Shown here: one piece after another, positions 1-13,100 of the stretch
How positions within the stretch are numbered: the stretch's first letter is position 1
Layout: the number at the start of each line of letters is the position of its first letter
From: Euonymus europaeus
Taxonomy: Eukaryota; Streptophyta; Magnoliopsida; Celastrales; Celastraceae
Assembly: GCA_963580455.1 (NCBI GenBank)
Contig: OY756972.1
Coordinates: forward strand, 6,587,001 to 6,651,000
Reading direction: 5' to 3'
Length of the DNA stretch: 64,000 bases
Position numbers and translations under genes: made by a program
The notes under the pieces: generated by a model
Databases searched by the model: none
The model's input: only the letters and a program-made list of their open reading frames with translations
Told to the model about the DNA's origin: nothing

Positions 1-42
1 AGTCGCCCACCTCCCATCTCCAAAACCAAATTTGAGCAGCGA

Positions 43-483
43 ATGAGGGACTGTAAGTCTATGGCGATGTCAACCCATGTCATTTTCAGATCAAAACTCC
101 CAGACATCTACATCCCAAACCACCTCCAACTGCACACATACTGCTTTGAAAAAAATCTAGAATTCAGAGACAAACCTTGCATAATCGACGGCGGTAATGG
201 CACCATATATTCATATACGGACGTCGAACTCACATCACTCAGCAAACTAGGCATCAAACAAGGCAATGTGATCATGCTTTTACTCCAAAACTACCCGGAA
301 TTCGTCTTTGCATTCTTCGGAGCATCTTATATAGGTGCAATGAGTACTACGGCGAACCCGTTCTACACTCTGGTGGAGATCGCCAAACAAGCCATGATCC
401 ATCACCAATCAAGCATTTCGAGCTTTGCTGTCCATCAATTTGTTTTTTCCCCAATTTTTTTGAAGTTTCTTGTTTCGGTATAG
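43..483 (+). pseudogene. 4-coumarate:CoA ligase (4CL) N-terminal fragment
   Basis: The frame contains the characteristic N-terminus of plant 4[16 protein letters not shown] near residue 16, then YCFE, PCIIDG and NPEFVFAF-like blocks ending at ANPFYT..EIAKQA near residue 115. 4CL activates hydroxycinnamates with ATP and CoA in phenylpropanoid metabolism. Only about 110 of the roughly 540 residues expected are present: the AMP-binding loop, the GEICIRG motif and the C-terminal lid are missing. About 7-8 residues between VELTS and SKLGI are also missing relative to the family. After KQA the frame runs into unrelated sequence and stops. The call rests on family recognition; the non-functional state is inferred from the truncation. 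The fragment might be a piece of a 4CL exon 1 moved here by a transposon. Confidence 0.85.
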
Positions 484-1133
484 GACCTCGTGTGAGCTAG
501 GATGTATGGCATCTATGGGGATGGCTTTGGCAGGAAGACTGGTGGAGAGATGGAGATGGGATTGCTAGGGTAGATAGATTTTTTTAATTTTATTTTAAAC
601 ATTTTATTAATTATTATTTTTTCCACTAACATGTGACTCTGCCAAATGTTTGGAAAAAATAATTTTTTTAATCAATCAACTTATCACATAAGCGATGCAC
701 CTGCCACATAGGCAGATTCAGTTGCCCAAACTACCAAAATCTGTCCGAGTGTGCAATATAAAACAATTTTACACTTTCGATTATCGAATTGTAAGTTTTT
801 GACTCTTGATGACCAAATTGGAACATGACCCATCTTTGAGTTACCAAAAGTGACATTAACCCCATTTAAATCAATTTGGCCACTTTTGGTATTGCATGGT
901 CGTGGAGTTCCGGTTTATATGGTTCTCTTGTTTCTGCAATTGCAAGAGTGCGACTGAGACCACTCAAAATAATGTTTTCTGATAAATGTATTAAACATAT
1001 TGAAACTAATCATTACCTATTCGTTACAAAACTAGAACAAGATAAAATATCTTATTCTAAATGGATCCACGTAAGCTCATATACCCATATAATTATTTCA
1101 ATAGAAAATACTGCAATAAAGACATTGTCTTAC
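484..1133. other. no gene seen; repeat-like non-coding sequence
   Basis: No convincing exon on either strand. On the minus strand, 690-850 reads like the edge of a dispersed plant repeat. This is where the last exon(s) of the SCD2-like gene would be expected, but their conserved WLTYFWRRAK block is not there. Confidence 0.5.
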
Positions 1134-4100
1134 CTGTTTAAAACAGACATCTTCTGACTCATCTTGGCTCAATTCTGAAATCAAAAGATATATATAGTAA
1201 AAAAAACTTACCTAATACTTCACACCTGAGAGCTCGTCTCCGACAACAGTGAGGAACAGCTTTCATCAAATTAAGTAAATGAAAATATAAATCATAGATA
1301 TGACCAGAACAAATTAACAATCTTGCAAACTATAACTGCATACACGTCAAATGGTAAGAGAATAACCAAAGCATAGAGGTCGCTTTTCCAAACTAGGTAA
1401 GTGGAAAACATATACACGTATAAATTCTTCAATTAAAAGCTCACCAAATATTTCATATTGTCCTTCGGTTGGTAGCTTCACTTCATCTACACAATCATAC
1501 CAAACATATAAGTTGTCAAGCAATTAGATAAACCACTTTCAACACGTTGAATCACATAAATTTGCTAACCACATTCAAAGCAAATTTTTAGTGGAGAATG
1601 AAAGTTAAAAGTGAGATTTGAGACCCAAATAAGCATGCCAAAAACCTTAGAGAACAAAAAAATCTCTTTTAACCTAGTCAGAAATTTGAGTACGAAGTGT
1701 AGAACTGTTTACACAGGACATGAAAAAAATAACAAAATCCTGAAAACGAACTCTAGATTGAGTTAGTAGTGTGTTCCACATTAAAAAGGCTCTACCACCC
1801 CCTCACCACCAACAACCACCACCTGGTAGACAAAGATGCTTACTTTAGACTAAGCAGCAATTCTAGCATCTGTTAGTCAACTAATATAATTTTGCAGTAA
1901 GCCCATAATTGCCCCAAACTAAATAAAAGAAAGAACATAGACCGCATATGTCTTGCAACTTTAAAATGTGAGTAGGTAAACAACTCTCGTGTCCAAGGCT
2001 TCTGCAGTTGGCAAGGTTGGGATAGAAAGGATGTCTGCATACCCCCAAAACATATGTAGAGGGGCAAACACAACTATGATTCATTAGTAAGATATAGTAA
2101 TTTTGAAAATCTAATGAGTAACTCCTCCCCTGAAAAAAGCCAAACAGCTATGCACAATAGAAAACAACAGGGTAAATGCTTACATAATGACAGAACTTTC
2201 CCTACCTCAAAAAGGCAATGAGATTAGAAGAAAGAAAAAAGTTGATATTTAAATCACATAGTTGAACTATTCTTATAAAAAAGTAGCAATATGCCATCCG
2301 TTATATACGTGACCTGAAAAAGACTCCATGACCTGTAATAACATTGGGAGAAGTCTACCACATTGTATACTGCAGATATTTACTGAACCTATATATTTCT
2401 TCCAAAGAGCTAAATTACTTATTCTGGGTAATTTTACAACAGGAAAACAATAGAGATATTGTATCATGATATTGTCATCAATGACTAGTCATAACATAGA
2501 GTGAGATGGTAGTCACAATTATGAAAACTTAGAAAAGTAGTTTCATGATTCCATAACTAAGCTACTCTTTTTGGCATTCTTCCACCACTGGCTTTTGAGT
2601 TTTATGTATGGACACTTTGGACAGGGGTATAAATAAACAAAATTACAAAAGACTAGAGAAAATAATAAAGGACAGAAAAAAGAGAATAAACGAAGAAATC
2701 ATCTCCCAACTTCGTTAGGTTTTGCTGCATAATCTATTTCTTGGTTTCTCCGTGTATGTCAACATCCTATTACATACTAACAGCCATTGACATTTAAATG
2801 TCTACCTTGTAATCAATCTGAACGAACCATGGACATTATTACTCACTCCCATCTTAATATTAGATTCATTTGTTTGGCAGACACCCCGTAAGATTTGTAG
2901 AATCATTAGATAATTTTGACACTTCAAAATTTAATCGCATCTCAGTTGATATGTTGAACATTTCACACTCTAAACACAATGGCACCATACAGCCATCTCT
3001 ATGTTCGATAAACTATAATATTTTGGGATCATCACTAAAATCATAAAGGAAGTATTCAAATCCAATGATGTAATGTCACACCTGGGGAACTAGATTTCAG
3101 AGCACTTGGACGGCGATTTTGTGCCATGGCAAGGACTAGTGCATCCTCTACCTTTCCAAAAGAAAAAAAAAATACATGAGCAACAAAGGATATATGCAAA
3201 ATAACGAAAAAAGGTAAGCAGCTAATCTCATCACACAAGATTTTGTGGCAGTTTATAGTGGTCAAAAATAATCTTCCATCAACTCCAATATAATACATTT
3301 TACATAACAACATCGAAAGCTAATTTAGTAATTTCTCTATATGCAAAATTGCAAATTCAAAATAAACATTTTTGAACTTGGCTTTTTTTTTTAAGTTGGT
3401 AAATGGTCGAAAATAAGAGAAAGGCACCAAAGGGGGTGCAACCCTGTTAATATGTTTCATTTTTCCAGAAAGAAACAAAACAGAACTGCAGTATCAAGTC
3501 AAAATATGGTTGAAATGGTAAACTGACCAAGCAGTTTCTGATCCATGCGTGGAACTCAATGCACTCACAAACACAGACTTTCTCATGAAAAAAAGAAAAA
3601 AAAGGAAATTGGGAGACGATGAAAATTCCAAGAAGCAAATTGGACACTCAATTAACAGCTGATCAACAAGAAGAGTACAGATGAAGCAGAACCGTAATGC
3701 ATTCATCTATAGGGAAGCTCAGAGAAAAATTACAATAAATTTGAAAAAACGTGATCATCCAAAACATAATCAAAGAATTTCAACCAGAAGGACATGGCAG
3801 AAACCTTTAATGAAGCCAGTTCTCGTAAACCTCTCTCAACTAAAACCACACTCTCAACATTTCCATCCGTAGAAAGTTCGGTCAAGTTTCGTAAACATAG
3901 CTCTCTTTCCTCTTCATCATTATTCACTGCTCAGAATTGAGAAAGAACCAAGATAATGATCAGAGCTGAGACATTAGAAATGATAACAACACGAAGAGAG
4001 TGGACAAGAATTCAAAAGGCATAAGGATATTAATTCAAATTCAACAGGGTAGAAAAGCAGAAAGATAATAAAAGCCAAACAAACTGATAAATAAATAATT

Positions 4101-7100
4101 ACGTGATGAGGTCTCATCTTTGGCTTTCTGTCCAGCAGCCAGTACAACTTCAAGAGGAAGAGGTGCAAGTGATGACCAATACTCAAATCTTGCTTCAGAA
4201 ATCTCTGAAAGAATACCTGCTAAATTATTTTGTTCAGACTGAAATACGGAGGAAATTTCATCTGGAATATTTAGCTTAGAACAAAAAAACAGTAATAGTT
4301 GACCAGCTTCATGAATATCCAAGGTAGTCCAGACTCCAGACACTTGAAAGTCCAAATGCAATATTAGCGCTTGTTTCCAGCAAACGAGAGTTCTCAGAAT
4401 GTATTGATAGATTTCCAAATTCCAATTACAGGCTTTTCAGTAAGAAGTAAGAACACATAAGCAGCAATGGGACATCCAAAACTGACCGCATTTGTGGCTT
4501 AATAAGCACCAATTTCATTGCTAGGAAATGATTGAGGTGTTATGTGAAAAATTAATCAACTGCTACTCCAGAAGGCACGCTGACCTCTCATTGAACTTTA
4601 TAAGGCATGCATTCCATTTTCTGTAAATTTTATTTCTCATGAGTGATTCTCTGATGGCACTTGTTTAATGTATGCTTGCTATAATTTCCATACTAACTAA
4701 AAAACAAAAATCTAAAATAGACTTAGCATCAAGTGTAAAATATGAGGAAATTAATACTCAAAACCCAGAAAACCACATTAACATACCATGTCGAACACAT
4801 AAACTCCAATACCGAGCAAGCCAACACCTCTTTAGAACAACTTCTTCCTAATATGAAAACTGCCGATCACATAACTGGCATAAGGAGTAGCAAAACTAAA
4901 TTTAAAACTAGGAATATCATACAAACCATCTCTTCTTGAGTCAATATCAATCTCTGTGTCATGGTTTGCAGTGACTTAACTTCGCAGTCTGCTTCATGAA
5001 GTTTATCCAAAGCAGATGTTGCCTCTTCCCTTGCAATCTGATGCACAATTTTAGAAGTATCGTTTAAATCTTCATTAAACATTGTTATCACGCATAAAAA
5101 GACAACTGAAACATCTAGAGAAAAGGAAAACCAGGAAAGACAGAAATCAATGATACCTCAGCTTCTGTCCGAAGGGAATCAATCTCTCCCGGATTACCAC
5201 TGTGAGTTTGTGCCACAACCCTCAAAGCTGCCTGTCCACAAACATAAACTATTTCATTAAAACCTACAGCCAGTAGACTCTAACCGAAAGAATAAAGAAA
5301 GACGTTATCATTGTACAATGCATTATAAAGAGTGGCACATTAGCTAAATGAATCAATAATTTACCAAAACAAGGAACCAGCTAAATAGCGATCATGTAAA
5401 TATGTGCAACACAGTTTCACTCCATCATGTCTATGTTAACGAGGCATAATGCCTGAATGTCTTTCACGGTTTCACCCCTAACTTAATTGCATGTGGTATT
5501 TTTACGAGTCTCCAAATTAACCTCAAGACTTGTATTGGTATGCCATATATCCATCTGCCCAAATAGTTTTCTTTTCAGCAACATAAAAATAAGTACATAA
5601 CTAAGAAAGCAACTGGAGAACATTAACTGATAGCTGCAACCACCCAAAAATGTCACTTATAAGCAATTAATGCTTTCTTCAAATGCCAGTTAATCAAAGC
5701 AATTAATGCTTCTTGCATTAATTTTTTACTCCAGATCCCTTTGCTCTAATAACAAAATCAAAATGGGACAACTTAAATATACTTTCCTCGCAAAATTAGT
5801 TCTGAGAATACGCAATGTACATGCAAGTTATGGATACCAACAAATAACTTTCATCCAAAAACAACTTCAGCCTCATAATGTATCTTTTAGACTGTGATTT
5901 CCCAGAAAATCGTAAGCATGCAAATGTGACACACCTCTTTCTTTTACTTATTTTTAATAAGAACAACTCAACAAACCCGGAGGATACAACCAAATCAAAT
6001 CTCACACAATTTTAGAAATTTAGATTTTTTTTTAAGAATTCATGTATTTTTCGAATCTACATGAATGTGCTGCTTGCCAGATAGATCCTGCAAAAACAAA
6101 TAGATTTAACTAGAATAAGTATATTATCTTCCACGCTTACAAAAAAAAGTGCATTATTTTCTGTACATCCATACCTTATGTCAAATAACATAGGTTCAGA
6201 AATATAGGGAAAAAATACAGATGGGCATAGAAATGACTATGCAAGACCTCATACAATATATACACGTGCGAAGTGCTGTGAGCTCTAGAAAAACGGAAAT
6301 GCACTTATTGGTACAAACCTCCCGTTGCTGCAGCACTGCCTCCTTCCTGAAGAATAAAACAAGCAAAGGAGGCTAGTAAACTTAGAAGTATATAAACATA
6401 ACATGAAATTATCCTAGTCTCAAAAGCTTGCCTGCTTAAGAGCCGGGCATCCAAAGTTACACCTTCCCCAATAGTAGAAATCTAGGAAAGAAATACCATG
6501 AGAAAAAAATAAGACAGTATAAAAGAGGGAAAGAAGAAAGCAAGGGTATAAGAAATAAAGTGATATTAGTAGAAATAAAGAAAGAAAGGAAGAATGTACT
6601 TAAAATCTTAAATAGACTCCACTATGCCAATACTAAAGCTTCATTGTCATCAACCAGAAAAAAAGTGATACTAGTAGAAATTAACATCGTGCAAAGGGGC
6701 CTTGTAAATATAGAATAAGAAATAACTAAGACAGTGCAAATCTCATGTTTTAGACATATAGACCCTATTAACAATTTAACACAGACAAAGAAATCTGTGA
6801 GAACTCATTATTTGACAAGAAAACATATAGCAAGACGAGAAAATTAGTAAATAGGTACTGTTATTTTCTGTCACCTAATTAAACATCTGAAATCAGCCAC
6901 TTACCAGGAACATCAACCTTGGATTAATATAACCATATCTCATTAATCCTAGATGTGATCATAGAAATCCCAACCGTTGAAAAGATAATATAGCAGAAAA
7001 AGAGGGAAAGAAGAATGAACAAGGGGGAAGAGAACAGGAAAAACTTAAATATGCAATCCACTACAGTGCATCACAAACCATAAAGACAAGCAGATCTAGT

Positions 7101-10100
7101 TAGGTTCACTATTAGTGTTCAAAAAGTCGAATGAAAACTATTAAGATGGTGCGGACCTGATGCTTTATACATAAGAAATCCCACTGAGCAAAGGAATAAA
7201 ATGAAGCTAAAGGACATGGGTATGCAATTATTCGTTCTTACACTAGAAAAATTAACCAAGAATAAGAAATGTTAGCATATTAGAAAATTTTCTTCCCTCT
7301 GCTTAAATAAGCAAGGAATGTCTGAAAGGAGCATTACCATGCCCATCACCCTCATGAGTACCATATCTAACTAATCCTACTTGTGAATAAAAAAATCTCA
7401 TCTCCTCAGTCCTGAGTGATGTTTTCTCTATAGTAAGTTTTTCTTGCCCCAGGGTAATGTGAAAAGTATCAATACCAGAATAAAAATATGTGGGCGAAAC
7501 ATAGGACTCAATAAATATGGAGGCAGATGAGAGGGTAAGAAAAAAGGAGGGTAGAGAAAGGAAATGGAAAATTCAAATGTTTAAATGGAGTCCATAATTG
7601 TAAAATATATATCAACCTAAGTCATAAAGATAAATTGATTTAATAAGAACTAACCATCTCGCAAAGAGGAGTAAGAAATGTTGACTAGCAATACTTAAAA
7701 CAGTCCAAACACTATGCTCTAGAAGTAAGTACTTGTTTACCCAGTGAAAGAAAAGGACATGAGCACTTATTCACAAACTATGGGAATCACTTAACAAGAT
7801 AACAGAAAATTATTCGATGGATACCATTATCTTCCATCCACTTGCATAATCAAACATATCTATAAGGAGTCACTTATAAGAACCATCCATCACCCTGATA
7901 AGTTAAGAAACCTCATAAATTCCAGGCTTGAGTAAAGAAATCTCATTTTTTGAGTAAGATATTGCATTATCAATGCATTTTTGCTTCCCTGAGGACCCAA
8001 TTTATGGAGAATTAAGCTACATAAGAAAATTGGAACCCAAACCTTTGGTCTACAATATGGCCAGGAGATCTAGAAGTTCTTACACAGTAAGACAAAGAAA
8101 CAACTCATAAAATCAACATATATCATAGAGATGATCTTGGACTTTAGCACCCATCAAGTTTTCCAATGCAGAAAAGGGCAATCCAAAATTGATGACAAAT
8201 GACAATTTTTCTCTGCTATATAATAAACAAAGTAAATACGCCACCAGCAGTTGTATAGAAACATCCTGCATTCTACTTTAAGAAGTTACCTGTTTCTCAA
8301 GCTGCCGAGCTCTTGCATCTGCTTCCTCAAACCTCTCCTCTGCGAGTCGAAGCTGAATGGGAACACATCAGGATAGAGAGCCAGGGAACATATAATTAAT
8401 ATACTAAAATTTGCCTATTGAACACTGTCGTTTTCTTCCTCAAAGCATAGGCATATATTTTGTTAGGTACAGTTGCTGCAATAAATCTATCCATGAGACA
8501 GTTCTCTTTCATTATATCTGATCAACAACACGGGTCTAAGGCAACACCTTTTAAAATAAACTCAGTGCTAAAAGATATAAGAAAACCCGGATTAGCACAA
8601 AGAAATAACAACATTTCATAAATTGAATAAATTCTTACAGCCAACCAGAGAGTCATATAATTGCAAGAAGTGCCAGCATCACCTTTTCAAGTAAATTTTC
8701 ATTTTCTTCCTGAAGCATGTCAAGCTGCAACAAGAATTTACACCAAATTAATTTGTACCTCCAAAGATATAAAAGCTGTCAAGTATTCCTTGTCATGCAG
8801 AAAAATCAAATTTAGATACCTTGAAAAAGAAAAGTTAATTTCAAGAAGCAAAACAAAATAAGATATCTCTGTCACCAGTTGCGTATAATCCAACAAGAGA
8901 GTGCTACAGTCCATTGATATATAAAGCATAAAATATCATCTACCAGAAAAGTGTACAGACCTCATCTTGGAGAGCAGAAGTAGAACGCTGGTTCCCAGCT
9001 TCTCTTAAGTTGGTCATACTCCCAAAATCGATTGACAACCTATTTATTATTCATGTTCAAGGAATGCAGAAATCAGATAAGAAATTCATGCAGAGACCTG
9101 GTCACTACAAAAATTTGGAAAGTGAATATTCTATCAGTCATACTCTTATATGATAACAGTTATAGGGTAAAAAAGATCCATGGTTCTTTTTTTCTTTTCT
9201 TTTTTGATAAGCCAAATATTCCATTAACAAGAAGATTATTACTAGAAGAACGCATTATTACTAGAAGAACACAGGAACAAATGAGAAATATGCTTTAATG
9301 GCCATAATGAAAATGCTTCCATCTCTACAAACAGATTAACAACCAAGCTTTGAAAAGTGCACCCCATGAAATGGAGGGATAGACTTTTAATATTTCCCCA
9401 GTAAAGCTGTACTCATGGAATCTTGTGGACATGTACTTATTTTATTGCATAAATGGGTTTCAAACACTAGATGGAAACCCACTCCATAAACTAGAGAAAG
9501 GGAAATTCCCCACAACTCTTGTCTGAACGCCAGTCAAATATTTGAAAAATCATAATTTAAGGTCAAATGTATTAACATACCCCCACAAATGGTAAAGACA
9601 GAAGAAATCATGTTGAAAAGATCCATCAACAATATTTGACAAGCGTTTGGAGCCCCATGTTACCTTTTGTCTCTCCGGTTATCGGCGGATGGCTCTGATG
9701 GAATTCCAGAAGTGGTCGGCCTCAGGGTTATTGGTACACTAGAAGGTACAATGGGAACTGTCTTGACACCTGTATAAGTACGACCACCTGATGAAGATCG
9801 AGCGGATGGAGGTTGCTCAATTGAATTATTGGGATGAGGTGATCGACCAGCCATTAAAGAACGAGCAGATAGAGGTTGCTCTGTAGAGTTGATCGTTTGA
9901 GTCGTTCGATTAGCTGAAGCTAAACGAGCTGATGATGGTTGTTCCACAGAGTTGATGCAGAGAGATGATCGAGCACCAAATGCGGACTGTGTGGGCAGGG
10001 CTGGTTCTTGCTGGGTACGAACTGACTAATAAAGCCAACAAAAGCATTATTTTTTGGGTAATTCAAAGACTAGGCAAAGAAAAATGATAAATTCACCAAC

Positions 10101-13100
10101 AAAAAAAATTCATGCCATCTTGCTTTCAACCACCTCCACTGTAGTGTAGCTAGTTACACACTACCTGCCACTTGCAGGTTCAAAACCCCCTCCCCAGAAG
10201 TAGCAAGGGAAAAAAAAATAACATTTTAAATGAGAAAAGATGCCTTTCTTTCTAGTCATGCAAATTGCGATTTAAATTTTGTAAAAAGAGCAATAACTAG
10301 CCACATCCATGGGCCGAATTTCCCATGAAAAAATTAACTTCAGAAAATACGAAAAATGTCAAAATAGAAAATGATGCATAATAATTGACATTAAATGGTA
10401 ATTGTTAGAATACCTAAGGGTGTTATAGTCATTTTACATATTTAGGGTTGTATATAGGGTTATACCAAGTATGTAATATGGTGGTCTTTGTTGGAGGAAA
10501 CTTGATATCTTGGAAGAGTAAGAAGCAAAGTGTGGTAGCTCGATCAAGTGCGGAATCTGAATATAGAGCTATGGCTCACTCTACTTGTGAACTTATGTGG
10601 ATACATCACTTACTTCGAGAGATTGGTATAGAGGACTCAACTCCTATACGGTTGTGGGTGTGATAATCAAGCAGCTATCCATATAGCCTCTAATCCAGTG
10701 TTCCATGAGCGGACAAAACATATTGAAGTTGATTGTCACTTCGTTCGTGAAAAACTCCAGAAAGGGTTGATTAGTGTGAAACATATTAAAACTAGAGATC
10801 AAGTAGCTGATGTATTCACAAAGGCCCTGCCTGAATCGGGTAGCTTACATTTGTAACAAGTTGGGCATGATTGATATCTATACTCCAACTTGAGGGGGAG
10901 TGTTAGAATACCTAAGGGTGTTATAGTCCTTTTACATATTTAGGGTTGTATATAGGGTTATACCAAGTATGTAATATGGTGGAATATATGGAATATATCA
11001 GGGATTGCGCAGCTGTAACAGTAATCATAAGATGATCATTCAATGCCAGACTTTATTATGGATGCTTAATTCAAATATTGGCTTAGTATGTAGATTAAAG
11101 AAGCAGACAGTCCGATACATCATAGCACATCCCATCATGTTTTTGTGATAACATGCACATTTTATATAGATAAAAAAAATACGGGATTCAATACAAGATA
11201 AATAGAATACTGAAGAATATTATGAATGGAGCTCTACCAAGTTTAAAAGAAATTTTGAAAATAATTTAAAGCAGAAGCAATAAGATCTGTTGACCAATAA
11301 CAAGTGTGGCATGGGCATTCATAATCAACATATGTTACCACCTCAACAAACACGTATAGAAAACCACATTTGTGATAACCATAAATCAAATTACCATAGG
11401 AGGTTGTGACCGGATAGACGCTTCACTGTTGTGCCCCGCACTTGCCATGCCCCATGGTAAGCTATAGTCATCCAATTGTTTTTCCTCAACCTCATCCTCA
11501 CCCTCCAGTTGGTTTGCTTGCGCAGGCCTCCGAGAAGCACCTTTAGACTGCAATATACAGAACAATAGTGCATATAAAAAAAATACAGCAACAATATTCA
11601 TTTGAATCCCTCCATGCTCTTAAAAGTTTCCTTTGAAGCTTGAAATTTTTTCAATAGCATCTGCCATCTGAATAGGCCAATTACCATAGAAGAGTACGAC
11701 TGCATAGCCCTTCCACCAGGGCGTCCAACACTCACTGTTGCAATTCCCAAGCTATTATAATGAGAAATATTGCTCTCATCGCTGTCCTCATTACCATGTT
11801 GTTGTGCAATCAATTCTACAGGCCTCTGATTAGCAGTTTTCATCTGCACTTTTTTACACAAGTCAGTAGTTAATATAAGAACGATATTAGTGATGTCAAA
11901 TTTCTGAAATGCAAACCATGATATTATAGTTACTGAAAATATGCGAACGACAATATGTTGATCGTCATTACTCATTACCATGCCTTTGGACTCAAAATTA
12001 TAACTGCTGCATGATTAAAATTATAACAAGGAGTGTGGATAGGCCAGTTACCATAGGAGAACGTGATTGCACCACCCTTCCTCTTGCACGGCCAACGCTT
12101 CCTAGACCACTCACCAAGCTATAATCAAGAGAGAAGTCATCTTCATCATCATCCTCCTCTGCCCATTGGTGAGTCATCATTTGCGCATGTCTATGAGCAA
12201 CAGCAGGTTTGGTCTGCACCATATAACATGAGTTAACTCAGATATGTATAGATCTGAAATATCAATTTCAAGCCATGCAAACCATAACAAAAAGAAAATG
12301 CAAATGCCAAAGCAAACCATAAACAAAAAATTGTAAATGCCAACACAGCCACATTGATCCACATGTGCCACCCCTTATAGAGTGCAAAAGGGCTATAAGA
12401 CACATCAACGTAGAGAATTAGACTGAGATGGCCAGTCAAATATCTCCAGGATCTATGGCAAACAAGGACAGACCGTAAAGTCAGTCAAAGTATTCTGCCA
12501 AGTCTTAGAATTAACTCCTTATAATTCAATTAGAAGAAAGAATGTCTAGAATCCAAGAAAACAGCCGTTTTCAATAAATGCAATACAATCAGTTGAAAAA
12601 ATAACCCACAAGTTCAATAGAATATATGTATGCAAAAACGATTGTGTCAACAACTGCAACAGATAAACAAAAGTCTAAATCTGTACACAATAACTAAAAT
12701 AAATCAAGCACATGTTTACAAATTGGAAGGCAATTCTTCAATCTCATTCAACTCCAACAAACTCAACCATCGGTGTTATGAATTCTGCAGCAATTTAAAT
12801 TACCAAATCTCTCTGGTCTAGCACATGAGTTGCAACATATGGGGTCAAATCATTTCTTTCTACATGATTCTTTTTTGTAGGAACAAAACACAACTAATCC
12901 ACTTAAAATCATCCTTCTTCTATGAAATTATCTTGAAATCAAATCCACCAAATAATGCAAAAGTAAATTTTCGTTAGGAGTGTGAATTTTCTATTTTTGA
13001 AAAAAGTCGAAATTAAGGAGATTACAGAACTTTTTTTCTCGAAAGAAAAGAATGCTTAAAAAATTTTCCATCCGGGAAAGCAGTGAAAAAGCATGTTGTT

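Noticed and set aside
876..1157. 93-codon plus-strand frame GIAWSWSSGLYGSLVSAIAR
   Set aside because: It overlaps a phase-consistent SCD2 exon on the other strand and no domain is recognisable.
1210..1262. Minus-strand TGTCGGAGACGAGCT resembling the missing SCD2 TYFWRRA exon
   Set aside because: The match is only about 11 bases, the translation ([10 protein letters not shown]) does not fit, and it lies before rather than after the ELSQDE exon in gene order.
4217..4418. Long open minus-strand extension upstream of the SCD2 [13 protein letters not shown] exon
   Set aside because: Phase and homology place the acceptor at 4217 (TTTAGCAG), with the preceding exon at 4847-4787; the extension is open intron.
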